DNA of 64,000 nt from Luteimonas abyssi (GCF_001482195.1 NZ_KQ759763.1:2278285-2342284), one strand, 5' to 3'; positions 25,233 to 34,467 are shown, numbered from the stretch's first letter. Made by a program: numbers and translations. The notes: a model not told the origin generated them from the letters alone.

Positions 25233-25691
25233 ATGGACAGCTCCCGCCCCTGCGCGTCTTCCAGCGGCTCCACCCTCGGCCTGCTGTTCCGGCAGGTGCG
25301 CGACGCGATGTGGGCGCGGATGGCCGACGAACTGAGCCAGGCCGGACACGAACTCAGCTTCAGTCAGTACGTCACCCTGAAGAAGCTCGCCCTGGGCACC
25401 ACCAGCGCCACCGATCTCGCCCGTGCCGCGGAACTCAACCCCGGCGCGATGACCCGGCTGATCGACAAGCTGGTCGCCCGCGGGCTGGTCGCCCGCCACG
25501 CTGACCCCGGCGACCGTCGCGCCGTGCGGATCGACCTCACCGACGCCGGCCAGGCCATCTGGCGCGACATCGACCAGTGCGGCAACCGCGTGCGCGAGCG
25601 CGCGATGGCCGGCATGGACGATGCCGAGCGCCAGCAGCTGATCCGTCTGCTCGAACAGGCACGCGACAACCTCTCCTTTCCCGGACGATGA
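25233..25691 (+). CDS. MarR-family transcriptional regulator
   Basis: A 152-aa winged-helix regulator. The DNA-binding core is clear: LSFSQYVTLKKLALGTTSAT, then DLARAAELNPGAMTRLIDKL and the wing VARHADPGDRRAVRIDLTDAG. It opens a four-gene efflux operon and, as in emrRAB and similar systems, probably represses it until a drug or phenolic ligand binds. ATG 25233 is preferred; a TTG at 25206 would add nine residues. The stop overlaps the next gene (ATGA). Confidence 0.9.
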   Translation: MDSSRPCASSSGSTLGLLFRQVRDAMWARMADELSQAGHELSFSQYVTLKKLALGTTSATDLARAAELNPGAMTRLIDKLVARGLVARHADPGDRRAVRIDLTDAGQAIWRDIDQCGNRVRERAMAGMDDAERQQLIRLLEQARDNLSFPGR

Positions 25692-27196
25692 CCATGTCCT
25701 ACCCGCAGACACGCGCCCCGCGCCGGGCGCGCGCGACCGCGTTGCCGATCGCCACGCTGCTCGCGGCGGCCCTGTCGCTGGCCGGCTGCGCCAGCACCGG
25801 CGGGCTGACGCCGCAGCTGGCACCGGCCGACGCCGACGGCCTCGCCAGCGCACGCAGCCTCGGCGTGCCGGCGTTCAGCGCCGCGGACTTCCCGCGCGGC
25901 GCCGGCTGGACCGCCTTCGGCGACCCGCAGCTCGATGCCCTCGTCGCCGAGGCGCTGCGCGAGAGCCCGACCCTGGCCGCCGCCGATGCGCGCACGCGCA
26001 ACGCCCGTGCCCAGGCCGGTCTGGCCGATGCCGCACGCCGCCCCACCCTGGACGCCAGCGCCCGGCTCAGCGGCGTGCGCCTGCCCGCGACCCTGGCACC
26101 GGAACCGATCGGCGGCGACTTCAACGCCAGCGGCATCCTCACCCTCCAGTTCGCCTGGGCGCCCGACCTGTGGGGCGGCCGACGCGCGGCGTTCGAGGCC
26201 GCCGCCGGCGAGGCGCGTGCCGCCGAGGTGGACGCGCAGGCGGCGCGGCTGGCCCTGTCGGCGAACGTCACCCGCACCTACATCGCCCTGGCCGAGGCCT
26301 TCGACGCGCAGGACGTCGCCGAACGCGAACAGGCGCGCGCCACCGCACTGCGCGACCTCGGCCTGCAGCGCGTGCAGGCCGGCCTCGACAACCAGCTGCA
26401 GGTGCGCAACGCCGAGACCACGATCGGCATCGCCCGCCAACAGGCACAGGCCGCCCGGCAGCAGATCGACGCCTTGCGCAACGCGTTGGCGGCATTGCTC
26501 GGTCAGGGACCCGACCGCGGCCTCGACATCGCCCGCCCCCGGGTGTTGAACGCGCCGGCGCCTGCAATCCCCGCCGTGCTGCCCAGCGAACTGCTCGGCC
26601 GCCGCGCCGACGTCGTCGCCGCACGCTGGCGGGTGGAGGCGGCCGCACGCGGCGTGGACGCGGCGCAGGCCGCGTTCAAGCCCAGCGTGAATCTCGCCGC
26701 GCTGGCGGGCCTGGCCGCCGGCAGCCTCGCCGACCTGTTCGGCAGCGATGCCGCGCTCGCTTTCGGCGGCCCTGCGATCAGCCTGCCGATCTTCGACGGC
26801 GGCCGCCTGCGCGCAGGCCTCGCCCAGCGCGATGCCGAGTACGACCTGGCCGTGGCCGCCTACGACCAGACTCTGGTCGACGCCCTGCGTGAGGTCGCCG
26901 ATGCGCTGCAGGCCACGCGCGCGTTCGATGCCCGCATCGACACCGTCACCGATGCGGCCGACGCCGCACGCCAGGCCTTCGGCCTGGCCGAGACCCGCTA
27001 CCGCGCCGGCCTCGGCACCCAGCTCGACGTGCTGGCCGCGCAACGACCGCTGTTCGAACTCGAGCAACAGCTGGCATCGCTGCGCGCGCAGCGGCTGGGC
27101 GCGTCGGTCGATCTCGACCGCGCGCTCGGCGGCGGCCTCGCACTGCCCGCACCTCCTCCTTCCACGCACGACCTCGCCGGGGCGACCACGCCATGA
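25688..27196 (+). CDS. Outer-membrane efflux lipoprotein, NodT/OprM type
   Basis: The TolC-like exit duct of a tripartite pump, 502 aa. It has a lipoprotein signal (LLAAALSLAGCASTGG) and two outer-membrane-factor repeats: GGRRAAFEAAAGEARAAEVD with LALSANVTRTYIALAEAFDA, and FGGPAISLPIFDGGRLRAGL with LFELEQQLASLRAQRLGASV. It overlaps marR and emrA by 4 bp each, so the operon carries its own outer-membrane component, which E. coli emrAB lacks. Confidence 0.93.
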   Translation: MTMSYPQTRAPRRARATALPIATLLAAALSLAGCASTGGLTPQLAPADADGLASARSLGVPAFSAADFPRGAGWTAFGDPQLDALVAEALRESPTLAAADARTRNARAQAGLADAARRPTLDASARLSGVRLPATLAPEPIGGDFNASGILTLQFAWAPDLWGGRRAAFEAAAGEARAAEVDAQAARLALSANVTRTYIALAEAFDAQDVAEREQARATALRDLGLQRVQAGLDNQLQVRNAETTIGIARQQAQAARQQIDALRNALAALLGQGPDRGLDIARPRVLNAPAPAIPAVLPSELLGRRADVVAARWRVEAAARGVDAAQAAFKPSVNLAALAGLAAGSLADLFGSDAALAFGGPAISLPIFDGGRLRAGLAQRDAEYDLAVAAYDQTLVDALREVADALQATRAFDARIDTVTDAADAARQAFGLAETRYRAGLGTQLDVLAAQRPLFELEQQLASLRAQRLGASVDLDRALGGGLALPAPPPSTHDLAGATTP

Positions 27197-28476
27197 CCTC
27201 CGAAACCGGACCCGACACCACGCCCTCCCGCGACGACCGCGCCGCGTCCGCCGCCACCGCCACGCCCAGTCCGGATGCCACCGCCGCGGCAGGCGCATCG
27301 CCGACCGCACCCGCCGGCAACGGCAGGCGCCGCCGCGCGCTCACCATCCTCGCCACCGTCGCACTGGCGGCCGGCATCGGCTGGGCCGCGTGGTACCTGC
27401 TGGTCGCGCGCTGGCACCAGGACACCGACGACGCCTACGTGCAGGGCAACGTGGTGAGCATCGTGCCGCAGGCGATGGGCACGGTGGTCTCGATCGACGC
27501 CGACGAAGGCATGCGCGTGGAGGCCGGCCAGGCCCTGGCTCACCTGGATCCCAACGATGCCCAGGTGGCCTACGACCAGGCGGTCGCGAACCTCGCCGGC
27601 ACCGTGCGCCAGGTGCGTGGTCTGTACAGCAGCGTGGACGCCGGCCAGGCCGAACTGGCCGCGCGTCGCGTCGCGGTGCGCCAGGCGCGCGAGGACGTAC
27701 GCCGCCGCGAGGGCCTGGTGGCCGGCGGCGCGGTGTCGGGCGAGGAACTGGCGCACGCGCGCGACATGCTCGCCGGCGCCGAAGCGGCGCTCTCGGCGTC
27801 GCAGGGCGAGCTGTCGCGCAGCCGTGCGCTGGTGGACGCGACCGAGATCGCCGGCCAGCCGCAGGTGCAGGCCGCAGCGGCGCAGGTGCGCCAGGCCTGG
27901 CTCGAGCTGCAGCGCATGGCGATCGTCGCGCCGGTGTCGGGCCACGTCGCCCGCCGCGAGGTGCAGTTGGGCCAGCGCGTGCAGCCGGGCACCACGCTGA
28001 TGACGATCGTGCCGCTGGAACAGGTGTGGGTGGAAGCCAACTTCAAGGAAACCCAGCTCACCGACATGCGCATCGGCCAGCCGGTCGAGGTGCGCGCGGA
28101 CCTGTACGGCGGCCGGGTCCGCTACACCGGCACCGTGGCCAGCCTGGGCATGGGCACCGGCAGCGCGTTCTCGCTGCTGCCGGCACAGAACGCCAGCGGC
28201 AACTGGATCAAGATCGTGCAGCGCGTGCCGGTGCGGATCGAACTCGATCCCGCGCAGTTGGCCGAGCATCCGCTGCGGCTGGGCCTGAGCATGCACGTGG
28301 ACGTGTCCGTGCGCGACCAGGACGGCCCGGTGCTGGCCCTGGCCGAGCCGGCGCGGGCCGCCCCGCTGCTGTCCACCGACGCCTACGCCCGGCAACTCGC
28401 CCAGGCCGACGCGCTGATCGCACGCACCATCGAGCACAACCTGCCGCCCGCCACCGACGCCACCGCCCGCCGCTGA
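27193..28476 (+). CDS. emrA: EmrA-type periplasmic adaptor (HlyD family)
   Basis: The membrane-fusion protein that joins the MFS pump to the outer-membrane duct, 427 aa. A 45-residue low-complexity cytoplasmic N-terminus leads to one helix (LTILATVALAAGIGWAAWYL). Then come the DTDDAYVQGNVVSIVPQAMG lipoyl half motif, a helical hairpin (residues about 120-240), and the barrel (VAPVSGHVARREVQLGQRVQ and VWVEANFKETQLTDMRIGQP). The start overlaps the preceding gene by 4 bp; emrB follows after 25 bp. Confidence 0.93.
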   Translation: MTSETGPDTTPSRDDRAASAATATPSPDATAAAGASPTAPAGNGRRRRALTILATVALAAGIGWAAWYLLVARWHQDTDDAYVQGNVVSIVPQAMGTVVSIDADEGMRVEAGQALAHLDPNDAQVAYDQAVANLAGTVRQVRGLYSSVDAGQAELAARRVAVRQAREDVRRREGLVAGGAVSGEELAHARDMLAGAEAALSASQGELSRSRALVDATEIAGQPQVQAAAAQVRQAWLELQRMAIVAPVSGHVARREVQLGQRVQPGTTLMTIVPLEQVWVEANFKETQLTDMRIGQPVEVRADLYGGRVRYTGTVASLGMGTGSAFSLLPAQNASGNWIKIVQRVPVRIELDPAQLAEHPLRLGLSMHVDVSVRDQDGPVLALAEPARAAPLLSTDAYARQLAQADALIARTIEHNLPPATDATARR

Positions 28477-28501
28477 GCCGCCCGCCGGACCCGAGGCCAC
28501 G

Positions 28502-30076
28502 ATGTCCACGACCACCGCTGCCCCGTCGGATGCGTCCCCGCCGGCCGCGCCCACCGCGTTCCGTCCGCCCAACCTGGCGTTGACGACGATCGGCCTCGCG
28601 CTGGCATCGTTCATGCAGGTGCTCGACATCACCATCGCCAACGTCTCGCTGCCCACCATCGCCGGCAACCTCGGCGCGAGCGCGAATCAGGCGACCTGGG
28701 TGATCACGTCGTTCGCGGTCAGCAACGCCATCGCGCTGCCGCTGACCGGCTTCATGGTCCGCCGGTTCGGCGAGCGCAAGTTGTTCATCTGGGCGACGTT
28801 CGCCTTCGTCGTCGCGTCGCTGCTGTGCGGGCTGGCGACCAGCATGGGTTCGCTGGTGGCCGCCCGCGCACTGCAGGGTTTCGTCGCCGGACCGATGTAC
28901 CCGGTCACCCAGGCGCTGTTGATCTCGATCTATCCCCCGCACAAGCGCGGCCAGGCGATCGCGCTGCTGGCGATGGTGACCGTGGTCGCGCCGATCTGCG
29001 GCCCGATCCTGGGCGGCTGGATCACCGACAACTACAGCTGGGAATGGATTTTCTTCATCAACGTGCCGATCGGCATCTTCGCGAGCGTCGTGGTCGCCAA
29101 CCAACTGCGCGGGCGCCCGGAGAAACTCGAACGGCCGAAGATGGACTACGTCGGCCTGATCACCCTGATCATCGGCGTGGGCGCGCTGCAGACCCTGCTC
29201 GACCTCGGCAACGACGAGGACTGGTTCAACTCCACGAAGATCGTGTGGTTGGCGATCGCCTCGGTCCTGGGCTTGGCCGTATTCCTGATCTGGGAGCTCA
29301 CCGAGAAGGACCCCATCGTCAACCTGCGGCTGTTCCGGCATCGCAACTTCGCGTTCGGCACCATCGCGATGGTGCTGGGCTACTCGGCGTTCTTCGCCGT
29401 CGGCCTGCTGGTGCCGCTGTGGCTGCAACGCAACCTCGGCTACACGCCGATCTGGGCGGGCTTCGCCACCGCGCCGATCGGCATCCTGCCGGTGCTGCTG
29501 ACCCCGCTGGTGGGCAAGTACGCCACCCGCTTCGACCTGCGCATCCTCGCCAGCTTCGCCTTCGTGGTGATGGCGTTCACCAGCTTCATCCGCTCGGGCT
29601 TCAACCTGGAGGTCGACTTCCAGCACATCGCGATGATCCAACTCTGGCAGGGCCTCGGCGTGGCGCTGTTCTTCATGCCGGTGCTGACCATCCTGCTCTC
29701 GGATCTGGAGCCGCACGAGATCGCCGCAGGCTCCGGCCTGGCCACGTTCGTCCGTACGCTGGGCGGCAGCTTCGCGGCGTCGCTCACGACCTGGGCCTGG
29801 AACCAGCGCAGCACCATCCACCATGCGCAACTGACCGAGCATATCCCCGCGCACGATCCCGCCATGCAGCAGACCGTGACCGCGCTGGGCAATGGCGACC
29901 TGCAGCGCGGCGCGATGATGCTCGACCGGATGATCGCGCAGCAGGCCGCGCAGATCGGCTTCAACGAGATCTTCCACCTGATCGGCATCCTGTTCCTGGT
30001 GGTGATCGCCTTCGTCTGGGTGACGCGTCCGCCGTTCGCGGCCAAGATGGGCGGGGCCGCCTCGGGCGGACATTGA
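28502..30076 (+). CDS. emrB: EmrB/QacA-type MFS drug exporter (DHA2 family, 14 TM)
   Basis: The proton-driven inner-membrane pump of the tripartite system, 524 aa. The DHA2 signatures are present: FMQVLDITIANVSLPTIAGN (motif D1), GFMVRRFGERKLFIWATFAF (motif A), and PMYPVTQALLISIYPPHKRG and MVTVVAPICGPILGGWITDN (motif C). Length and hydrophobic pattern fit 14 helices. It ends the operon and is convergent with radA. Substrates cannot be told from sequence; hydrophobic antibiotics and uncouplers are usual for the family. Confidence 0.93.
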   Translation: MSTTTAAPSDASPPAAPTAFRPPNLALTTIGLALASFMQVLDITIANVSLPTIAGNLGASANQATWVITSFAVSNAIALPLTGFMVRRFGERKLFIWATFAFVVASLLCGLATSMGSLVAARALQGFVAGPMYPVTQALLISIYPPHKRGQAIALLAMVTVVAPICGPILGGWITDNYSWEWIFFINVPIGIFASVVVANQLRGRPEKLERPKMDYVGLITLIIGVGALQTLLDLGNDEDWFNSTKIVWLAIASVLGLAVFLIWELTEKDPIVNLRLFRHRNFAFGTIAMVLGYSAFFAVGLLVPLWLQRNLGYTPIWAGFATAPIGILPVLLTPLVGKYATRFDLRILASFAFVVMAFTSFIRSGFNLEVDFQHIAMIQLWQGLGVALFFMPVLTILLSDLEPHEIAAGSGLATFVRTLGGSFAASLTTWAWNQRSTIHHAQLTEHIPAHDPAMQQTVTALGNGDLQRGAMMLDRMIAQQAAQIGFNEIFHLIGILFLVVIAFVWVTRPPFAAKMGGAASGGH

Positions 30077-30157
30077 GCCAACGACTGCGATACGTGGGAT
30101 GCGTCACCACGCCACCACCCGCCCGCGACGGGAGCCACGCCACGGTGCTCGCAGCGG

Positions 30158-31567
30158 TCAGATGCAGGCTTCGAGCGCGTCGGCCAGACGTTCCACCGCG
30201 ATGACGTCCAGACCCTTCAAGGTACCGGCCTTCGGTGCGTTGGCCTTGGGCACGATCGCGCGCTTGAACCCGTGCGTGGCCGCCTCGCGCAGGCGTTCCT
30301 CGCCGTTGGGCACCGGCCGGATTTCGCCGGACAGGCCGACCTCGCCGAATGCGATCGTCTTCTCGGCCAGCGGCCGGTCCTGCAGGGACGACAGCACCGC
30401 CAGCAGCACCGGCAGATCCGCCGCGGTCTCCTGCACGCGGATGCCGCCCACCACGTTCACGAACACGTCCTGGTCGCCGACGGCGATGCCGCCGTGCCGG
30501 TGCAGGACCGCCAGCAGCATCGCCAGGCGATTGCCCTCCAGACCAACCGCGACCCGGCGCGGATTCGACAGGGGTGAACTGTCGACCAGCGCCTGCACTT
30601 CCACCAGCAACGGACGCGTGCCCTCGCGGGTCACCATCACGCAGCTGCCCGGTTGCCGCGTGCTGCCGCCCGACAGGAAAATCGCCGATGGATTCGGCAC
30701 TTCCTTCAGGCCCTTGTCCCCCATCGCGAAGACACCGAGCTCGTTGACCGCGCCGAAGCGGTTCTTGAACGCGCGCAGCACCCGGAAGCGGCTGCCGCTC
30801 TCGCCCTCGAAGTACAGCACCGCGTCGACCATGTGTTCGAGCACCCGCGGACCGGCGATGCCGCCTTCCTTGGTGACGTGGCCGACCAGAAACACCGCGG
30901 TGCCGGTTTCCTTCGCATAGCGCACCAGCCGCGCCGCGCTCTCGCGCACCTGGCTGACCGAACCCGGTGCCGCGGTCAGGGTCTCGGTCCACAGGGTCTG
31001 CACGGAATCGGCCACGATCAGCTTCGGGCGCATGCCGGCGGCATGTTGCAGGATGGTCTCCACGCCGGTTTCGGCCAGACCCTGCAGGCCGTCGAGCGGC
31101 AGATCGAGACGCGCGGCGCGCCCGGCGACCTGGCCCAGCGATTCCTCGCCGGTCACATACAGTGCCGGGAACGTGGCCGACATCTTCGCCACCGCCTGCA
31201 GCAGCAAGGTCGACTTGCCGATGCCGGGATCGCCGCCCACCAGCACCACCGCACCCTCCACCAGGCCGCCACCCAACACCCGATCGAGCTCGCCGATGCC
31301 GGTGGACACCCGCGCGTCCTCGATATGGCGGACCTCCTTGAGCGCGGTGATCTTCGGCGCCTCGGCTTTGCCGGCCCACCCGGCGCGGCGCGTGGCGGGA
31401 CCGGCCGCCCCCTTCGTGGCCGGCTCGACGACGAACTCCGCGAGTGTGTTCCAGGCGCCGCATCCGGCGCATTGCCCCTGCCACTTGTTGTGGTCGGCGC
31501 CGCACTCGGTGCAGACATACGCGGTGCGTGGTCGACCGGCCTTGGGCGCGGCAGCGGGACGGGTCAT
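30158..31567 (-). CDS. radA: DNA repair protein RadA (Sms)
   Basis: RadA is a RecA-like ATPase that extends D-loops during recombination. The 469-aa protein shows the N-terminal zinc finger (CTECGADHNKWQGQCAGC), Walker A GGDPGIGKSTLLLQ, the RadA-specific KNRFGAVNELGVF motif, and a C-terminal Lon-like domain (VGLSGEIRPVPNGEERLREA). ATG 31567 is the natural start. It is convergent with emrB and ends 81 bp from it. Confidence 0.95.
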   Translation of the reverse strand: MTRPAAAPKAGRPRTAYVCTECGADHNKWQGQCAGCGAWNTLAEFVVEPATKGAAGPATRRAGWAGKAEAPKITALKEVRHIEDARVSTGIGELDRVLGGGLVEGAVVLVGGDPGIGKSTLLLQAVAKMSATFPALYVTGEESLGQVAGRAARLDLPLDGLQGLAETGVETILQHAAGMRPKLIVADSVQTLWTETLTAAPGSVSQVRESAARLVRYAKETGTAVFLVGHVTKEGGIAGPRVLEHMVDAVLYFEGESGSRFRVLRAFKNRFGAVNELGVFAMGDKGLKEVPNPSAIFLSGGSTRQPGSCVMVTREGTRPLLVEVQALVDSSPLSNPRRVAVGLEGNRLAMLLAVLHRHGGIAVGDQDVFVNVVGGIRVQETAADLPVLLAVLSSLQDRPLAEKTIAFGEVGLSGEIRPVPNGEERLREAATHGFKRAIVPKANAPKAGTLKGLDVIAVERLADALEACI

Positions 31568-31876
31568 GGCGGACGGCGGCGGTGAGCAGGCGCACAGGGT
31601 AGCCGCCCCGGGTCGCAACGTGCGAGACGACGCCTATGGACGACGTCGGGCATTTCGTCTGCGTGTTCGCCTTCGGCGCCGATGGCTGCGTCGACGCGGT
31701 GGAAATCACCGGAGCCGAAGGTATCGCGGCTGAACCCGGGGTGCGACGCGTTCGAGCAGGTCGCCGGCTGTATCGCAGCGCGCCTGCCGAGGATCTCTCG
31801 GCACCGCCCCGCCGGCTTCGCCTGCGCTGTGAATTCGGGACGTCGTCCTGGGCTGGTGAACGGGATGCCTGCCGCG
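31568..31876. other. Intergenic region upstream of radA
   Basis: A 309-bp stretch with no supported gene. The frames open across it are compositionally like shadows and have no homology that I recognise. It may contain the radA promoter, but no clear -35/-10 pair was found. Confidence 0.5.
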
Positions 31877-32185
31877 TCAGGCCGCGACGGCGGCCGGACC
31901 GGGGCCGAAGTAGACCGGCACCGGGGGCGGTGCCAGCTCCCTCGGCGGCAACAGCAATGCGGCGAAATCCTCATCGGACAGTACGCTGTAACCGCAGGCG
32001 TCGAGATCGCTGCGCACGCCCCGCCAGCCCGGCAGGTGGATCGCCTCGCCCACCTGCTGGGTCCAGCCGTGGACCACACCGCCGAGCGCATCCATCGCAT
32101 CCTCCGGAAGTCGCGTCCCCGCGGGGGCCACGATGTAGCCGTCCACGTTGCGAGTGATGAAGATGTCGATGCTGTTCTGGTCCAT
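31877..32185 (-). CDS. Hypothetical protein
   Basis: A 102-aa acidic protein, not recognised. It has a good ribosome binding site (GGAGGACGTGGC before the ATG). It reads MDQNSIDIFITRNVDGYIVA at the start, contains LPGWRGVRSDLDACGYSVLS, and ends in a Pro-rich tail. There is no signal peptide or membrane segment, so it is probably cytoplasmic. It lies between the 2OG oxygenase gene (81 bp upstream) and radA on the same strand. Confidence 0.6.
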   Translation of the reverse strand: MDQNSIDIFITRNVDGYIVAPAGTRLPEDAMDALGGVVHGWTQQVGEAIHLPGWRGVRSDLDACGYSVLSDEDFAALLLPPRELAPPPVPVYFGPGPAAVAA

Positions 32186-32266
32186 GCCACGTCCTCCGAA
32201 GGAGGCGACACTTTGCCGAGCGGCCTGCTTAGAAATGGTGAAAGCCGGATGGCCGATCGATGACGG

Positions 32267-33010
32267 TCAGGCCTCGCGTAACCAGCCCGTCACCGACAAC
32301 CGGCTGGTCTCGACGAACGGCGCCACCGCGCCGACGAGGTGCGGACGCGGCACGCGGAACAGCGTCAGCGTGTTGAAGCCAGGCACCACCGTATCTTCGA
32401 CCCGCCCCGCCTCGTCGAGGAACTGCAGCTGTCCGCCTTGGTCCGCACCCCAGTCGGGGGTCAGGCCGAGCACGTAGGCCGCGACCCGGCGCTTGGTCGG
32501 ATGGGCGTCGTCGTGACGGGTCAGGAAGTGGCCGCGGCGATAACGGGTCATCTGCCCGTCGCCGAACGCGATCGCGGCCTGTCCTGTGATCGCTCGCGCC
32601 AGCGCGAGGAAAGCGCCGCGCTGCAGCAGCTCCCGGAATCCGGCCAGGGCGGGGGGCAAGGGACCGGCGTCGTAGTCGAGGTCGTACAGGGGGTGACGCT
32701 CGTATCGGTACTGCATCCCCCGACCCGCTTCGGCGAGGATCAATGCGTCCAGTTCCGCACGCCGCGCCACCGGCAACCGCTCGAATTCGGCGACATCGAA
32801 GTCGTAGTGACGTCCGTCGATGCGGGCGACCAGCGCCCAGCGCGGCCAGGCCAGGAGTTCGGCGCGCAGCGCCTGCGCATAGGCGTCGGCGAGGATGTTG
32901 CCGACGACCACCCGTCCGGTCTCGGCGAAGCGTCGCCGAAGCTCGACGAGATCGTCGCGGGATGCGAGCGGCCCATGATTCTCAACGGGGGGCGACACGG
33001 ATAGATCCAT
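32267..33010 (-). CDS. 2-oxoglutarate/Fe(II)-dependent oxygenase
   Basis: A 247-aa double-stranded beta-helix oxygenase. The iron ligands HxD...H fit RHDDAHPTKRRVAAYVLGL and FRVPRPHLVGAV, and the later Arg (RLSVTGWLR) is placed to bind 2-oxoglutarate. The spacing and the DWGADQGGQLQFLDEAG strand resemble prolyl-hydroxylase-like (P4Hc/YbiX/Ofd1-type) members. The substrate is unknown; a protein prolyl residue is one option. Confidence 0.8.
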   Translation of the reverse strand: MDLSVSPPVENHGPLASRDDLVELRRRFAETGRVVVGNILADAYAQALRAELLAWPRWALVARIDGRHYDFDVAEFERLPVARRAELDALILAEAGRGMQYRYERHPLYDLDYDAGPLPPALAGFRELLQRGAFLALARAITGQAAIAFGDGQMTRYRRGHFLTRHDDAHPTKRRVAAYVLGLTPDWGADQGGQLQFLDEAGRVEDTVVPGFNTLTLFRVPRPHLVGAVAPFVETSRLSVTGWLREA

Positions 33011-33050
33011 GCACGCGAGTATGCCGCGGATGTCCCGCGCGCGCGGAGCG

Positions 33051-33073
33051 GCGATGCGATGCGATGCGATGCG
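33051..33073. repeat. (GCGAT)n pentanucleotide microsatellite
   Basis: Four perfect GCGAT units plus GCG lie between the 2OG oxygenase start and the 3' end of the tRNA gene. The array is in non-coding DNA 41 bp upstream of the oxygenase start, so length changes could affect its promoter spacing. Confidence 0.85.
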
Positions 33074-33080
33074 GGGAAAA

Positions 33081-33156
33081 TGGTGCCGGAAATAGGAATC
33101 GAACCTACGACCTACGCATTACGAATGCGCCGCTCTACCAACTGAGCTATTCCGGC
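33081..33156 (-). tRNA. tRNA-Thr (anticodon CGT)
   Basis: The minus strand folds as a complete 76-nt cloverleaf with encoded CCA. The acceptor stem is GCCGGAA/TTCCGGC, the D arm GCTC-AGTTGGTA-GAGC, the anticodon arm GCGCA-TTCGTAA-TGCGT with CGT at positions 34-36, and the T arm GTAGG-TTCGATT-CCTAT. It decodes ACG. The discriminator base is A. It lies 61 bp upstream of the ispH stop and does not interrupt any gene. Confidence 0.96.
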
Positions 33157-33217
33157 ACGGAAGACACGCACCACGGTGCGCCAAGGGAACGGATTCTAGA
33201 TTTCGCCCGGAGCCGCG

Positions 33218-34165
33218 TCAATCGACCAGTTGGACCCGAAGCTCCTTGGGCAACGCGAACACCATGTTCTCGGGCTGGCCGTCGAGCTCGCGGACATCGC
33301 CGCCCCCCAGCGCGCGCAGACGCGCGACCACCCCCTCGATCAGGATGTCCGGCGCCGAAGCGCCCGCGGTCACGCCCACACGGGTCCGCCCGACGACCCA
33401 GGCCGGGTCGATCTCGTCGGCACCGTCGATCAGATGCGCCTCCACGCCGTCGCGCTCGGCCAGTTCGCGCAGACGGTTGGAATTGGAACTGTTCGGCGAG
33501 CCCACCACCAGCACCAAGTCGCACTGCTGCGCCAGATCGCGTACCGCATCCTGGCGATTCTGGGTGGCGTAGCAAATGTCGTCGTTCTTCGGCCCCTGGA
33601 TGGCCGGGAACTTGGCCCGCAGCGCGGCGATCACCGCCTGCGTATCGTCGACCGACAGCGTGGTCTGCGTGGTGTAGGCCAGGTTTTCCGGTTGCCCCAC
33701 GTCCAGCGCGGCCACGTCCGCTTCGTCCTCGACCAGGTAGATTTCGCCGGCGCCGGCATCCCGCCACTGCCCCATCGTGCCTTCGACCTCCGGATGACCG
33801 GCGTGGCCGATCAGCACCACGTCGCGCCCGGCGCGGCAGTGGCGCGCGACCTCGAAATGCACCTTGGTCACCAACGGACAGGTCGCATCGAACACGTTCA
33901 GGCCACGGCGTCCGGCCTCGGCACGCACCGCCTGGGAGACGCCGTGCGCACTGAAGATCACCGTGTTGCCGTCGGGCACCTCGTCGAGTTCTTCGACGAA
34001 GATCGCACCGCGCGCGCGCAGGTCGTCGACCACGTAACGGTTGTGCACCACTTCGTGACGGACGTAGATCGGCGCGCCGAGCACCTCGATGGCGCGGTTG
34101 ACGATCTCGATGGCGCGGTCGACACCGGCGCAGAAGCCGCGGGGATTGGCGAGAATGATGTTCAT
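33218..34165 (-). CDS. ispH: 4-hydroxy-3-methylbut-2-enyl diphosphate reductase
   Basis: The last enzyme of the MEP isoprenoid pathway, a [4Fe-4S] protein that makes IPP and DMAPP. At 315 aa it has all three cluster Cys in their usual setting: [34 protein letters not shown] and [22 protein letters not shown] and the [16 protein letters not shown]-terminus are also typical. It ends the ribF-ileS-lspA-ispH cluster, separated from lspA by 302 bp of repeats where E. coli has fkpB. Confidence 0.97.
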   Translation of the reverse strand: MNIILANPRGFCAGVDRAIEIVNRAIEVLGAPIYVRHEVVHNRYVVDDLRARGAIFVEELDEVPDGNTVIFSAHGVSQAVRAEAGRRGLNVFDATCPLVTKVHFEVARHCRAGRDVVLIGHAGHPEVEGTMGQWRDAGAGEIYLVEDEADVAALDVGQPENLAYTTQTTLSVDDTQAVIAALRAKFPAIQGPKNDDICYATQNRQDAVRDLAQQCDLVLVVGSPNSSNSNRLRELAERDGVEAHLIDGADEIDPAWVVGRTRVGVTAGASAPDILIEGVVARLRALGGGDVRELDGQPENMVFALPKELRVQLVD

Positions 34166-34239
34166 GACCCCCGGATTCTAACGAAGCCGCGACCTTTCAG
34201 GCTGAAGCGCAGGCAGGGTGTCGGCGCCCGCCCGGCACG

Positions 34240-34462
34240 ATCGCCCCTCTCCCGTTCACGGGAGAGGGGTTGGGGTGAGGGAAGCGACGCGAGGCGGTGC
34301 TTAGAAAAACGCCCTCATCCGCCCCTGCGGGGCACCTTCTCCCGCCTGAGGGAGAAGGGGTTTGGTCACGACATGCCCGGGGCCCCTTTCTCCCGCACAC
34401 AGGAGAAGGCGCCTGGTCACGACCTGCCTGGGGCGCCTCCTCCGGCAACGGGAGGAGGAGAA
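34240..34462. repeat. REP-like composite repeats between lspA and ispH
   Basis: Starts with a perfect hairpin CCCCTCTCCCG-TTCA-CGGGAGAGGGG (34244-34269) and GGGGTGAGGG. A CCCTCATCCGCCCC...CCTTCTCCC...GGGAGAAGG unit follows (34311-34360). From about 34330 three related units recur with a period near 51 bp, each with a short palindrome; the first two are followed by TGGTCACGAC (34363 and 34414). The same two sub-motifs occur at 41316-41570. Confidence 0.85.
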
Positions 34463-34467
34463 ACGCC

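Noticed and set aside
31636-32157. 173-codon plus-strand frame upstream of radA
   Set aside because: It turns into Arg/Pro-rich antisense of the 102-aa gene at 31877-32185, which has a better ribosome site and composition.
33081-33156. Possible attachment site or integrated element at the tRNA gene
   Set aside because: No integrase gene, and no duplicated tRNA 3' end was seen nearby; flanking genes are ordinary chromosomal ones.
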